Origin: Pararoseomonas baculiformis
Lineage (GTDB): Bacteria > Pseudomonadota > Alphaproteobacteria > Acetobacterales > Acetobacteraceae
Assembly (NCBI RefSeq): GCF_017813395.1
Contig: NZ_JAGIZB010000010.1
Span: 62,001 to 126,000 of the forward strand
Direction: 5' to 3'
Length of the DNA stretch: 64,000 nt
Shown: positions 1-8,685 of the stretch, piece after piece
Layout of the letters: each line of letters starts with the position of its first letter
Numbering within the stretch: the stretch's first letter is position 1
Notes under the pieces: generated by a model
Told to the model about the DNA's origin: nothing
What the model saw: only the letters and a program-made list of their open reading frames with translations
The model's database searches: none
Program-made: the position numbers and the translations under genes

Positions 1-126
1 GCAGTGGCGCTGGCCGATTTCGTGCTGCCGCGGCACTGGACACTGCAGCTGCTCTATTTTCTGGTCGCCGGGATGGCCTGGGTCTGGCCGATCAGCCGCC
101 TGATGTACTGGGCGGCGCGGAAATAG
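1..126 (+). CDS. DUF2842 family membrane protein, C-terminal part
   Basis: The reading frame is open from the first base and stops with TAG, giving the last 41 residues of a small membrane protein; the start lies outside the window. The visible part has one hydrophobic helix (LLYFLVAGMAWVWP) followed by a short basic tail ending in AARK. This matches the end of the DUF2842 family, alphaproteobacterial two-helix proteins of about 70 residues with no known function. The call rests on this short stretch, so another small membrane protein is possible. Confidence 0.55.
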   Translation, partial: AVALADFVLPRHWTLQLLYFLVAGMAWVWPISRLMYWAARK

Positions 127-151
127 GCTCGCGCCGCCCGGCCTTGCGGCT

Positions 152-913
152 TCAGAAGGTGCGGCTGAGATAGACCATGCCGCGGGCGTCGCAGATCTTC
201 TGCCCGGCGAAGCACTCGCGGCGGTTCAGATCCGTGTCGAAGTAGCCGGCGGTCAGGACGAAGTCCGAGAACTTGTAGGACAGCGTCACGTTCCAGTTCG
301 CGAAATCCGGCGAACCCCAGCGCGGGTTGTTCTGGATCCACTGGTAGCCGAACCGGCCGCCCAAGGTGAGATCATAGGGAAGCCCGATCTCGACGCCGCC
401 CTCGAGGTAGTAACCATTCCCGGTTTCAAGCTGGTAGTTCGGCGACCAGTTGAAGGCGCCGAGCACCTTCACCGGCACGGGAAGGGATGGGATCTCGTAG
501 GAGGCCTTCACCGCCAGTTCGTAGTACTGGAGGTCATAGAGGCCCGAGCCCTCGGGGTTGCGGTAGCCGGGATAGGTGTAGGCGATGCCGCCCAGGTCCA
601 GGCTGACCCCGCCCAGGGTGGTGCGCCAGCCGGCCAGCGCGTCGATCTCCTGCCGGGCATTGGTGCCGAGGAAGGTGACATTGGAGACGAAGGCGCCGAC
701 ATAGAATCCGGTGCTGTGCTGGATATCGACCGTTCCCTGTACCGCGCCCCGGTTCTGGGTCTGGCTGACGCCACGGAACAGGTAGTCCGATGAAATGGTG
801 GGCGTGATGCCGATGGTCAGGCCAGTCCCCTCAATCTCGAAGGCGCCCGCGGTGCCGCCCGCCAGAGACAGCCCCAGCGCGAATGTGGCCGCGGCGACGA
901 CATTGTTCTTCAT
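152..913 (-). CDS. TorF-type putative outer-membrane porin
   Basis: The protein has 253 residues. An N-terminal signal peptide (MKNNVVAAATFALGLSLAGG, cleavage after about residue 24 at AGA-FE) precedes a chain of alternating beta strands rich in Gly, Tyr and Trp that ends in an aromatic residue (SRTF), as expected for an outer-membrane barrel. The motif SSDYLFRGVSQTQNRGAVQG near residue 40 is the hallmark of the TIGR02001/TorF family of putative porins. ATG at 913 was chosen because it begins the signal peptide and has a purine-rich stretch upstream (GGGGGACC); longer versions add only Arg/Pro-rich sequence. It is a single gene facing away from the tRNA. Substrate unknown. Confidence 0.8.
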   Translation of the reverse strand: MKNNVVAAATFALGLSLAGGTAGAFEIEGTGLTIGITPTISSDYLFRGVSQTQNRGAVQGTVDIQHSTGFYVGAFVSNVTFLGTNARQEIDALAGWRTTLGGVSLDLGGIAYTYPGYRNPEGSGLYDLQYYELAVKASYEIPSLPVPVKVLGAFNWSPNYQLETGNGYYLEGGVEIGLPYDLTLGGRFGYQWIQNNPRWGSPDFANWNVTLSYKFSDFVLTAGYFDTDLNRRECFAGQKICDARGMVYLSRTF

Positions 914-1066
914 GGAATGGTCCCCCTCACGCGCTTGCGTGGCCAAACTCGCCAAGCGAGGCGCGTGCCAGCGCGGCGGGTTTGGCGGGCCCACCCGGCG
1001 GTGACGGCGGGGGATGTTGCCGATCCGCCACAATTCTCCGCCCCGGCTATAGGAGGGCGAAATAGA

Positions 1067-1099
1067 AAAGCCCCGCATGGCCGGGCCATGCGGGGCTTT
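1067..1099 (-). terminator. Hairpin terminator after tRNA-Pro
   Basis: A perfect 14-bp inverted repeat (arms 1067-1080 and 1086-1099, loop 1081-1085) lies 11 bases past the tRNA 3' end. On the minus strand it runs into TTTTCTATTT, so it should end tRNA transcription by the intrinsic route. Confidence 0.75.
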
Positions 1100-1110
1100 C
1101 CCTTCGTCGT

Positions 1111-1187
1111 TGGTCGGAGCGAGAGGATTCGAACCTCCGGCCCCTGCGTCCCGAACACAGTGCTCTACCAGGCTGAGCTACGCTCCG
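1111..1187 (-). tRNA. tRNA-Pro (CGG anticodon)
   Basis: Read on the minus strand this 77-base element folds as a full cloverleaf: acceptor CGGAGCG/CGCTCCG, D arm GCTC/GAGC, anticodon stem CTGTG/CGCAG with loop TTCGGGA (anticodon CGG, at 1151-1153), T arm with TTCGAAT, discriminator A and an encoded CCA end. It decodes CCG proline codons, which are very frequent in a genome this GC-rich. It stands alone between the porin and a cytochrome gene and is followed by a hairpin terminator. Confidence 0.97.
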
Positions 1188-1334
1188 TCAGACGACGTCG
1201 GGGTGCGGGCGTATAACGCCCTGCCGCGGGCACGGCAAGGGCACCGGGCACGGATAATCCCGATGCGGTAATTTCATCGCGCCGATCGCCGGGACATTCC
1301 ATACTTCGGGCGAAACCATCCCTGGAAAGGTCCC

Positions 1335-1769
1335 ATGGCACATCTGCTTCTTCCTGCCACGCTGCTGGCCTCCTTCGCGATCCTCGGCGCGGCCGTCGCG
1401 CAGCCCGATCCCGTCTCCACCCGCAAGGAGGGGCTGCGCAGGATGCAGACGAATCTCGAAGCGATCGGGGCCGTCGCCCAGGCCGGCGGCGACACGCGGG
1501 ATGCGGCGCCCCGCGCCGAGGAGATGGCGGCCTTCTTCCGCAATCTCCCCACGCTTTTCCCGCCGGGCTCCGACGGCGGCGGAACCCGCGCCTTGCCGAC
1601 CGTCTGGTCCGAGCGGGAGGGCTTCGAGCGTGCCGCGGCCAACGCGTCCACGGCGGCCGAGGCGCTGCGGGTCGCCGCCGCCAGCGGGGATGCGGCCGCG
1701 ACCACCGCCGCGGTTCGCGCCATGGGCGCCACCTGCGGCGCCTGCCACCGCAACTACCGGTCGCGCTGA
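1335..1769 (+). CDS. Cytochrome c' (class II c-type cytochrome)
   Basis: The protein has 144 residues. Residues 1-22 form a signal peptide (cleavage near VAQ), so it is exported and haem is attached in the periplasm. The single haem motif CGACH lies at residues 134-138, next to the C-terminus, as in four-helix-bundle cytochromes c'. The body is helical and Ala-rich. It converges on a cytochrome b561 gene that ends 27 bases away. In other proteobacteria cytochrome c' and b561 genes often neighbour each other and are thought to form an electron-transfer pair. Family role: electron carrier and NO binding; the exact partner here is inferred only. Confidence 0.85.
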   Translation: MAHLLLPATLLASFAILGAAVAQPDPVSTRKEGLRRMQTNLEAIGAVAQAGGDTRDAAPRAEEMAAFFRNLPTLFPPGSDGGGTRALPTVWSEREGFERAAANASTAAEALRVAAASGDAAATTAAVRAMGATCGACHRNYRSR

Positions 1770-1796
1770 GCCAAGCGTGGGGCCTGGTGGCGGTGA

Positions 1797-2468
1797 TCAG
1801 CCCTGGCGGGCGATCACCGTCACCACCCCAGCCGCCAGGGCAAGAAGCACAAGGGCCAGCCAGGGGCTGCCCATGCGCGGGGCCCGTGCCGCGAAGCCCG
1901 CCGGCAGCTTCTTGAAGCCGGTCACCATCGGGCGCACCAGGTCGTGCCGCTTGAGCACGGCATAGGCGAGGACGGCCAGCACATGCAGGCCGATCGCGAT
2001 CAGGACCAGGTCAAAGACCAGGAAGTGAAGGCTGCGCGCCGAATCCGCCAGGCCGGGAGAGACGCTGCGTGCCAGCGGTCCGCGCGCGAGGATGCCGTCA
2101 TCGGTGAACAGGCCCGAGACCGCCTGCGCCAGGATGAGGCCGAGCAGCACCAGTACCATCCAGCCGCCGGCCGCATTGTGTCCGATCTCGGTATCCGGCT
2201 CGCGCCGATGCAGATGCCGCAGATGCCGCAGCCCCTCCACCGGGGATCGCAGGAAGCGCGAGAAGCGCGCGGTGTCGGAGCCGAGGAAACCCCAGGCAAG
2301 GCGAAAGAGAAGCAGGGCGAGGATCACCTCCCCCGAAAGGATGTGCCAGTCCAGGCGGCCGGTTTCCGCGCTCCACCAGGAGAAGCCGATCAGGGCCACG
2401 AGACCCCAGTGGAACAGGCGGATCCAGCCATCCCAGACCTTCACGCGAATCCTGGCCTCGCCCGGCAT
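1797..2468 (-). CDS. Cytochrome b561 family (di-haem membrane cytochrome b)
   Basis: The protein has 223 residues. It opens with the family motif VKVWDGWIRLFHWGLVALI and has four long hydrophobic helices (about residues 15-35, 45-65, 100-120, 145-170) with His residues placed to bind haem (LFHW, DWHILSG, SLHFLVFD, GLHVLAVL), plus a fifth C-terminal helix. This is the PF01292-type cytochrome b that passes electrons between the quinone pool and periplasmic c-type cytochromes. ATG 2468 is preceded by GGGAGG at good spacing; upstream extensions are Arg-rich junk. The convergent cytochrome c' gene is the likely electron partner. Confidence 0.85.
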   Translation of the reverse strand: MPGEARIRVKVWDGWIRLFHWGLVALIGFSWWSAETGRLDWHILSGEVILALLLFRLAWGFLGSDTARFSRFLRSPVEGLRHLRHLHRREPDTEIGHNAAGGWMVLVLLGLILAQAVSGLFTDDGILARGPLARSVSPGLADSARSLHFLVFDLVLIAIGLHVLAVLAYAVLKRHDLVRPMVTGFKKLPAGFAARAPRMGSPWLALVLLALAAGVVTVIARQG

Positions 2469-2608
2469 CCCGACCTCCCTCGCTCCGCAGGCAGGATAGG
2501 AATGTTGCGCCGCACCCGCCCAGAGGCGATGCGCGCGGGCAGCAAAATATGCCACGGCACAGCAGCCGCCCTTGTGATTTGACAATGGAACGACGTAGTT
2601 ACGCAGGC

Positions 2609-3997
2609 ATGACAGACGCATCGCGGCTGCGAGTCGTCGGCGGCGCCGCGGTCCTGCTTGGTGTTGTCGGCGCCGCCGCCTTTTATGGAACCCGGGACCA
2701 GGTGTTGCTGCCCATGGCAGCCGCACCGTGGGTGCGGCCGGCCGAGGCGCCCCGCCAGGCACCGCCCCCCCATTCCGCCGCCACCGCCTCCGCCGGGGCT
2801 GACCAGACCGGCGCCCAGCCAAGGTCCCTGCCCACCGAACAGCCCGCCGGTTCCACCCGGCCCGCCGATGGCATGGCCAGCTCCGCTTCCCCGCCTGCCC
2901 AGGCCGAGCGCCGGCCCGCCCGCGCCGCGGAGCCGCCGCGCTTCGACGTGGTGCGGATGGGGGCGCGGGGGATGATGGTGGTGGCCGGCCGCGCCGCGCC
3001 GGGCGCCGAGGTCATCCTGTATGAGGGCGGGCGCGAGATCGGCCGGGCCCGTGCCGATGGGCGCGGGGAATGGGTGATCCTGCCCGCTGATCCCATCGGG
3101 GCGGGTGCCCGGGAACTGTCCCTGCGCGCCCGCTTGCCCGGGGGCGAGGAGATGGGCGGCCCCGATACCGTGCTGGTGGTCGGTCCCAGCACCGCCGATC
3201 CCCGGATGGCCCAGGCCACCGCGCGGCCGGAGGGCCAGGGACCCCGGCGCGAGGAGCCTGCCAAGCCCGCCGAGGCGGTGGCAGGAAACCAGCAGGCCCC
3301 TCGCCAGGGGGACCAGCCCAGTCCCGCCGCCACGCAGCGGGCCGGCATCCAGGCCGGAGCAGAGGAGCGGGGAGCCGCTACGCCGGCCCGGACGGAGCCT
3401 CGCCAGGAGGAGCCCGCCAGGACCGCGGAGGCCGCGCCGGCGGCCGAAACCCGGGCCGAGCAGCCCCTGGTCCTGCTTCTGCCGCCCACGGCTGAAGCCG
3501 CCCCGCGCAGCCTTTCCGCCCCCACCGGGGGTGCGGCCACCGCCCCGCTGGGTCTGGACATCGTGGATTACGACGACAGCAACACCATGCGCTTCGCCGG
3601 CACGGCCGCGCCGGGCGCGCGGCTTCGCCTCTATGCGGATGGCCGGCATCTCGGCGACACGGCCGCGGATGCGGCGGGCCGCTGGTCCCTGGCCCCGGCC
3701 GAGCCGCCCGCGGTGGGCCGCCATACCTTGCGGGTGGACCAGTTCGCGGCCGGGCAGGAGCAGGTGCAGGTCGCGAACCGGATCGAGGTGGCCTTCCAGC
3801 GCGAATCCCTGTCACCTGGCGCGCTGGGGGAGGGGCGGGTGGTGGTGCAGCCCGGCAACAATCTGTGGCGGATTGCGCGTGATGCCTATGGGCGCGGCAT
3901 CCGCTACACCGTGATCTACCGGGCGAACCAGGCCCAGATCCGGAACCCTTCCCGCATCTATCCGGGCCAGGTCTTCTCCGTTCCCTCCGTCCCCTGA
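2609..3997 (+). CDS. LysM-domain envelope protein with two Ig-like modules
   Basis: The protein has 462 residues from ATG 2609. A membrane segment (residues about 9-26, VVGGAAVLLGVVGAAAF) is followed by long Pro/Ala-rich linkers. Two related beta-sandwich modules (about 110-195 and 315-400) share the pattern G-x-AAPGA-x-V/L-x-LY-x-GR-x-G-x-A-x-ADA/GRGEW. A C-terminal LysM domain (about 412-462) has the typical VQPGNNLWRIARDAYG start and YPGQVFSVP end. LysM binds peptidoglycan, so the protein probably tethers to the cell wall from the inner membrane. Start is uncertain: an in-frame ATG at 2585 adds 8 residues but has no ribosome site. Confidence 0.8.
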   Translation: MTDASRLRVVGGAAVLLGVVGAAAFYGTRDQVLLPMAAAPWVRPAEAPRQAPPPHSAATASAGADQTGAQPRSLPTEQPAGSTRPADGMASSASPPAQAERRPARAAEPPRFDVVRMGARGMMVVAGRAAPGAEVILYEGGREIGRARADGRGEWVILPADPIGAGARELSLRARLPGGEEMGGPDTVLVVGPSTADPRMAQATARPEGQGPRREEPAKPAEAVAGNQQAPRQGDQPSPAATQRAGIQAGAEERGAATPARTEPRQEEPARTAEAAPAAETRAEQPLVLLLPPTAEAAPRSLSAPTGGAATAPLGLDIVDYDDSNTMRFAGTAAPGARLRLYADGRHLGDTAADAAGRWSLAPAEPPAVGRHTLRVDQFAAGQEQVQVANRIEVAFQRESLSPGALGEGRVVVQPGNNLWRIARDAYGRGIRYTVIYRANQAQIRNPSRIYPGQVFSVPSVP

Positions 3998-4066
3998 TCC
4001 AGTCCGAGGGTTGTCCGGGGGCGGGGGAGCAACCATAACCGGGCCTCCCCTCTTACCTGGATCGCC

Positions 4067-4768
4067 ATGTCCCTCGCGCACAGCATGCGCCTCGTCCTCG
4101 CGCCCCCGCACCCGGCCGGCAAGCCCTTCCTCATCGGCGGGGCGGCCGTGGCCGTCATCGGGGGCCTCGCTGTCGGAAGCTGGCTCTTCTGGCTGGGCGC
4201 GGCCTTCACCGGATTCTGCCTCTATTTCTTCCGTGACCCGGAGCGGGTGACGCCGGCCCGGCCCGGCCTCTTCGTTTCACCGGCGGACGGGCATGTCGTC
4301 TCCGTCGAGCCGGCCGTGCCGCCGGAGGATCTGGGCCTCGGCTCCGCGCCGCGCTGGCGCGTGGCCATCTTCCTCTCGGTGCTGGACGTGCATGTGAACC
4401 GCATGCCGATCGACGGCACGGTCACCCGCATCGCCTATCGCCACGGCGCCTTCCTCAACGCATCGCTGGACAAGGCGAGCGTGGACAATGAGCGCAACGC
4501 CCTGGCCATCCGCCTGGATGATGGCCGCGACATCGCGGTGATCCAGATCGCCGGCCTCATCGCGCGCCGCATCCTCTGCCATGTGCGCGAGGGCGACCGG
4601 GTGCGCGGGGGCGAGCGCTTCGGCATCATCCGCTTCGGCAGCCGCACCGACCTGTATCTGCCCGAGGGCGTGCGGCCGCTTGTCGAGGTCGGCCAGACCA
4701 TGATCGGTGGGGAGACGGTGATCGCCGATCTCTCCCTTCCCGCCGCCAGCCACAGCACCGGAGTTTAG
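4067..4768 (+). CDS. psd: Phosphatidylserine decarboxylase proenzyme (short form)
   Basis: The protein has 233 residues. It decarboxylates phosphatidylserine to phosphatidylethanolamine at the inner membrane. A hydrophobic N-terminal segment (about 20-55) precedes the catalytic domain with FFRDPER, SPADGHV and LDVHVNRMP motifs. The self-cleavage site is FGSRTD, with Gly191-Ser192 as the scissile bond; Ser192 becomes the pyruvoyl group. This is the short archaeal/alphaproteobacterial form lacking the LGST motif of the E. coli enzyme. The pssA gene starts 6 bases after its stop, so substrate-making and substrate-using enzymes are co-transcribed. Confidence 0.95.
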   Translation: MSLAHSMRLVLAPPHPAGKPFLIGGAAVAVIGGLAVGSWLFWLGAAFTGFCLYFFRDPERVTPARPGLFVSPADGHVVSVEPAVPPEDLGLGSAPRWRVAIFLSVLDVHVNRMPIDGTVTRIAYRHGAFLNASLDKASVDNERNALAIRLDDGRDIAVIQIAGLIARRILCHVREGDRVRGGERFGIIRFGSRTDLYLPEGVRPLVEVGQTMIGGETVIADLSLPAASHSTGV

Positions 4769-4774
4769 CAACTG

Positions 4775-5623
4775 ATGGGACAGGCGCCGCGCCGCTTCCG
4801 CTTCACCCCGCGGCGCCGCCCGCGGCTGCATGGCCTGTCCTTCAACCGGCTGTTGCCGAACCTGCTGACGATGATCGGCCTTTGCGCCGGCATGACCGCG
4901 ATCCGCTTCGCGATCGAGGATCGCTGGGAGCCGGCGGTGACCCTGATCGTCGTCGCGGCCTTCATCGACGGGCTGGACGGGCGGCTGGCCCGGCTTCTGC
5001 AGGCCACGTCGCGCTTCGGGGCGGAGTTCGACAGCCTGTCGGACTTCCTCTGCTTCGGCGTGGCGCCGGCCTTCATCCTCTATCTCTGGACGCTGCATGA
5101 CGCGCGAGGGCTGGGCTTCATCCCCTGCCTTCTCTTCGCCGCCTGCATGGCGCTGCGCCTTGCGCGCTTCAACGCCGCGATCGATGCGCCGCTGACGCCG
5201 GGCGGCGTGCCGCGTCCGGCCGGCTTCTTCACGGGCGTGCCCGCGCCGGCAGGGGCCGGCTTGGCCCTGTTCCCGATCTTCACGGCCCTCACCCTCGATG
5301 GCTGGGGCCTGCACGGCTTGGCCGGTGCCATGCGGCACCCAGTCTTCTCGGCCGTGCTGCTGGTGGGGATCGCGGCGCTGCTGGTGAGCACGCTGCCCAC
5401 CTGGTCGTTCAAGAAGGTGAAGATCCCGCGCGAAGCGGTGCTGCCGCTGATGCTGGGCGCCGCCGCCTATGCCGCGCTGCTCGTGGCGGAGCCCTGGGCC
5501 GCGCTGGCCGCCGCCGGGCTCCTCTATATGGGGATGATCCCGTTCTCCCTTCACTCCTACCGCCAGAAGCTGGCAGCGGCGCGGCTGGCGATGGACCCCG
5601 AGGAAAGCTCCGCGGCGACCTGA
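4775..5623 (+). CDS. pssA: CDP-diacylglycerol-serine O-phosphatidyltransferase
   Basis: The protein has 282 residues and makes phosphatidylserine from CDP-diacylglycerol and serine. The CDP-alcohol phosphotransferase signature DG-x2-AR-x8-G-x3-D-x3-D is intact (DGRLAR ... FGAEFDSLSD, around residues 68-92). The rest is mostly hydrophobic helices, consistent with an integral membrane enzyme. It follows psd by 6 bases, giving the two-step PE pathway in one operon. The N-terminus is basic (RRFRFTPRRRPR), as is common in this family. Confidence 0.95.
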   Translation: MGQAPRRFRFTPRRRPRLHGLSFNRLLPNLLTMIGLCAGMTAIRFAIEDRWEPAVTLIVVAAFIDGLDGRLARLLQATSRFGAEFDSLSDFLCFGVAPAFILYLWTLHDARGLGFIPCLLFAACMALRLARFNAAIDAPLTPGGVPRPAGFFTGVPAPAGAGLALFPIFTALTLDGWGLHGLAGAMRHPVFSAVLLVGIAALLVSTLPTWSFKKVKIPREAVLPLMLGAAAYAALLVAEPWAALAAAGLLYMGMIPFSLHSYRQKLAAARLAMDPEESSAAT

Positions 5624-5681
5624 AGGCCGCCGCCACCGAGGTCACCCGCCTCACATCCTCCTGCGCCATGAAGGAAGGCCT

Positions 5682-5719
5682 TTCAGCGACGGCGGCGCAG
5701 GATCGCCTCCGCCGCTGAA
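5682..5719. terminator. Imperfect hairpin between convergent genes
   Basis: Arms 5682-5688 (TTCAGCG) and 5713-5719 (CGCTGAA) close an imperfect GC-rich stem between pssA (+) and the CoA-transferase gene (-). It could end transcription from both sides. There is no strong T-run on either strand. Confidence 0.35.
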
Positions 5720-5766
5720 GGCGCCATTGCGGCTCCTGCCGCCTCGGTCCCGGGCCTGGCGCGGCC

Positions 5767-6987
5767 TCAGCCGCGCGGCTTCTCCACCAGGATGCCCTTC
5801 TCCTTCAGCCCTTCGATCTCCTCGGCGGAGTAGCCCGCCGCGGAGAGAACGGCCTCGCCATGCTCGTTGAAGCGGGGCGGCACGCTGCGCGCGCCACCAG
5901 GCGTGCGGGAGAGCTTGATGGGCGTGTTGAGGGCGCGGAACTCGCCGATCTCCGCCACCATGTTGCGCGCCTTGGTATGCGGCGCCGCCACGGCCTCGTC
6001 CACGAAGAGCACGGGGCCGGCGGGCAGGCCGGCCTTCAGCATCTTGTCGCAGAGGGCATGGCCGTCCTCGGTCCGCAGCCGTTCCTCCAGGATGGCGTTC
6101 AGCGCGTCGCGGTTCACCACGCGGTCGCCATTGGTGGCGAAGCGCGGGTCGTTCACGATCTCCTCCAGCCCGAGGAAGGCGCAGAACTTGCGCCAGGCCG
6201 GCTCATTGCCGCAGGCGACGAAGATCTCGCAGGTGGCGGTGGGGAACTTGGAATAGGGGCTGATATTCGGATGCGGGTTGCCGGTCGCCACCGGGCGCTT
6301 GCCGTTCAGGAAGTGGTTGGCGGCCTGGGGGTGCAGCAGCGCCATGCCGCAGTCATGCAGCGTCATGTCCACATACTGGCCACGGCCGGAGCGCTCCCGC
6401 TCCTGCAGCGCCATCAGGATGCCGATGGTGGAGTAGAGGCCGGTGGCGAGATCCACCACCGGGGTGCCCATGCGCAGCGGCCCGCTGCCCGGCTCGCCAT
6501 TGATGGACATCAGCCCGACCATCGCCTGCACGATGGCATCATAGCCCGGCAGCCCGCCCAGCGGCCCCTCGGCGCCGAAGCCGGAGACGCGGCAATGCAC
6601 CAGCCGGGGGAAGCGCTGGGAGAGGGTGTCGTAGCCGATCCCCCACTTCTCCATGCTGCCGGGCTTGTAGTTCTCGACCAGGACGTCGGCGCCCTCCAGC
6701 AGGCGCAGCAGCACGTCGCGCCCCTCCTGCTTGGAAAGGTCCAGGGCGATGCTCCGCTTGTTGCGGTTCACGCCGAGGAAGTAGCTGGCCGTGCCATCCA
6801 GGAAGGGCGGGCCCCAGGCGCGCACCTCGTCGCCCTGGGGCGGCTCGATCTTGATCACCTCCGCCCCGTGGTCGGACAGGATCATGGTGCAATAGGGGCC
6901 GCCCAGCACGCGGGTGAGGTCGATCACCCGGATGCCGGACAGGGCGCCGCCGGTCTTGGTTTCCGCCTGGGGGAGCGCGTCGGTCAT
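5767..6987 (-). CDS. CaiB/BaiF family CoA-transferase (class III)
   Basis: The protein has 406 residues. Class III CoA-transferases (formyl-CoA, carnitine, racemase-type) move CoA between carboxylic acids, using an Asp nucleophile. Family landmarks are all present: GIRVIDLTRVLGGPYCTMILSD at the N-terminus, VIKIEPPQGDEVR, a central VENYKPG, and the catalytic region GTPVVDLATGLYS with the conserved Asp. The C-terminal RTPG segment also fits. Substrate cannot be told from sequence. It lies 63 bases downstream of the two-subunit CoA-transferase genes on the same strand, so the three may serve the same acyl-CoA pathway. Confidence 0.9.
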   Translation of the reverse strand: MTDALPQAETKTGGALSGIRVIDLTRVLGGPYCTMILSDHGAEVIKIEPPQGDEVRAWGPPFLDGTASYFLGVNRNKRSIALDLSKQEGRDVLLRLLEGADVLVENYKPGSMEKWGIGYDTLSQRFPRLVHCRVSGFGAEGPLGGLPGYDAIVQAMVGLMSINGEPGSGPLRMGTPVVDLATGLYSTIGILMALQERERSGRGQYVDMTLHDCGMALLHPQAANHFLNGKRPVATGNPHPNISPYSKFPTATCEIFVACGNEPAWRKFCAFLGLEEIVNDPRFATNGDRVVNRDALNAILEERLRTEDGHALCDKMLKAGLPAGPVLFVDEAVAAPHTKARNMVAEIGEFRALNTPIKLSRTPGGARSVPPRFNEHGEAVLSAAGYSAEEIEGLKEKGILVEKPRG

Positions 6988-7050
6988 GGAACTTCCTCCG
7001 TCTCCCCCGTTCTGCCCCCATGCAGGGTTGGGCTCAAGCGGGTGCCGCGA

Positions 7051-7806
7051 TCAAGCCGCCGCGGCGCGCGCCCAGACCCGGGAGCAGAACTCCGGATAGG
7101 TCTCCAGCATCTCGTCGCAGACCGGCCCCCGCAGCAGGGACAACTCCTCCGGCGTCGGGTCCGGGGTAGTGGGCACCTCAACCGGGGCGTCGAAGTCGAA
7201 GCCGGTTTCGGCCCGGATGCTGTCCAGGCTCTCGCCGGGATGGGTGCTTTCCAGCGTGAACCGGGCCCGGCCCGGGTCGAAGCGGAAGACGCAGCGCCCC
7301 GTCACCAGCGCCTGGGCCGTCCCGCGCCGGAACACCTCGGGCGGCGAGACGCCGGGGGCGGAGACATGGTCCACGCGCGGCACCAGCACGCGGGGGGAAT
7401 GCTCCTCCCGGAAAAGGATCGTGCGCGGGGTCATGAAGTACATGAAGGCCGAGCCGAAGCTGCCGGGGAAGCGCACGCCCTGGCCGGGCCATTCCCCCGT
7501 GCCGATCAGGTTGATGTTCGCCTGCCCGTCGATCTGCCCGCCACCGAGGAAGAAAAGGTCGATCCGGCCCTGGCCCGTGAGGTCGAAGAGCTCGCGCGAA
7601 CCCTCGGTGAAGGGATTGCCGCTGCGCTTGTGCAGCAGCGAGAGCCGCACGGGATGGCCGAGCTTCGAGACCAGCCAGCAGGCCGCTGCCGGGATGGGCG
7701 AGGCCGCGCCCACGGCGATATGCCGCACGGGCGGGGCGGATGGATCGAGGATCAGCCGCGCGAGGACCGCCGCCAGCCGCTCCTCGGGCTGCACCACGGC
7801 GCTCAT
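7051..7806 (-). CDS. CoA-transferase subunit B (class I, glutaconate/IpdB-like)
   Basis: The protein has 251 residues. It aligns by eye with the beta subunit of class I CoA-transferases such as glutaconate CoA-transferase and the steroid-ring enzyme IpdB: HIAVGAASPIPAAACWL near the start, then FFLGGGQIDGQANINLIG, which is the family's GG-x-Q-x-D-x-x-G-N-x-N segment. I do not see a clear SENG/EXG catalytic-Glu motif, which would fit the hydrolase-like IpdAB branch better than a true transferase, but this needs an alignment. Its ATG overlaps the stop of subunit A by 4 bases (ATGA), indicating translational coupling. Confidence 0.8.
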   Translation of the reverse strand: MSAVVQPEERLAAVLARLILDPSAPPVRHIAVGAASPIPAAACWLVSKLGHPVRLSLLHKRSGNPFTEGSRELFDLTGQGRIDLFFLGGGQIDGQANINLIGTGEWPGQGVRFPGSFGSAFMYFMTPRTILFREEHSPRVLVPRVDHVSAPGVSPPEVFRRGTAQALVTGRCVFRFDPGRARFTLESTHPGESLDSIRAETGFDFDAPVEVPTTPDPTPEELSLLRGPVCDEMLETYPEFCSRVWARAAAA

Positions 7807-8630
7807 TCCGCGGCCACCCGGGCCGCGTGGCCGAAGACATGCTCATCCGCCCAGGCCCGGAAGCCTTCCTCCGTGCGGGCGGCGCGGGCATAGGCGGCGA
7901 CATAGCCGGCGTCGAAGCCATATTCGTCCAGCAGCGCCACGGGATGCGCACCGCGCTCCGCCACGGCGAAGGCCTCCACATAGGTGGCGGAGATGGCGCC
8001 GGGAGCCAGGCGCTCATCCTCCAGGAAATTGCCGGGTACCACCCGCTCCACCGTCACCAGCAGCTTGCGGGAGGCATGGGCGAGGGTGGCGCATTCGCGG
8101 CGGCGCCCCACCCAGACATTACCCTCGGAATCCGCCATCACCGCATGGATCGCCGCCACGTCCGGATGCAGGGCGGGCAGCACCAGGATCGGGTCCGGCC
8201 TGTCCGAGAGCGGGTTCTGCACCACGCGCCAGTCCGGGCGATGCGCCAGGATGTCGCTGCCGATCACGCCCCGCAGCGGCATGAAGGGCACGCCCTTCTC
8301 GGCGGCCTGCAACATGGTGTGGATGGCGGGGCAGGTGGCGTCGCGCAGGGTGATGGTCCCCGCCTTGACCGCCGCGGAGAAGCGGGGCGCGAAGCCGGCC
8401 TCGCCCAGGGAGACGGCGCTGGTCTGCACTTCCGCCACGCAACCCGCGCCGATCAGCAGGTCGGTCGCAAAGCCCGAGACGGGAACGCCGAGCAGCCGCA
8501 GCCCCCTTGCGCCCCGCCGGACCAGTGCCTTGGCGAGGGCGACCGAGGGAAGGGAATTATCCGGCGGCAGGGCCAGCATCGCACCGTCTGGTACGGCGGC
8601 CGCCAGGGCCTCCAGGCTCACTTGCGTCAT
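7803..8630 (-). CDS. CoA-transferase subunit A (class I, glutaconate/IpdA-like)
   Basis: The protein has 275 residues. It is the alpha-type subunit of a class I CoA-transferase: DGAMLALPPDN near the N-terminus, a Rossmann-like core, AEVQTSAVSLGEAGFAPRF, and the family's PDVAAIHAVMADSEGNVWV segment. ATG 8630 was chosen because the family N-terminus begins here. It overlaps subunit B by 4 bases and the two almost certainly form one complex. Divergent from the GNAT gene, with only 55 bases shared for both promoters. Confidence 0.8.
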   Translation of the reverse strand: MTQVSLEALAAAVPDGAMLALPPDNSLPSVALAKALVRRGARGLRLLGVPVSGFATDLLIGAGCVAEVQTSAVSLGEAGFAPRFSAAVKAGTITLRDATCPAIHTMLQAAEKGVPFMPLRGVIGSDILAHRPDWRVVQNPLSDRPDPILVLPALHPDVAAIHAVMADSEGNVWVGRRRECATLAHASRKLLVTVERVVPGNFLEDERLAPGAISATYVEAFAVAERGAHPVALLDEYGFDAGYVAAYARAARTEEGFRAWADEHVFGHAARVAAE

Positions 8631-8685
8631 TGCAGTTCCTCCGGGATGGAGGCTAGGCCGAGCCGGGCCGGAAGGGGAGGGGGCG

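Noticed and set aside
5860-7893. 677-codon plus-strand frame across three CoA-transferase genes
   Set aside because: It spans gene boundaries of a clear minus-strand cluster and shows no domain.
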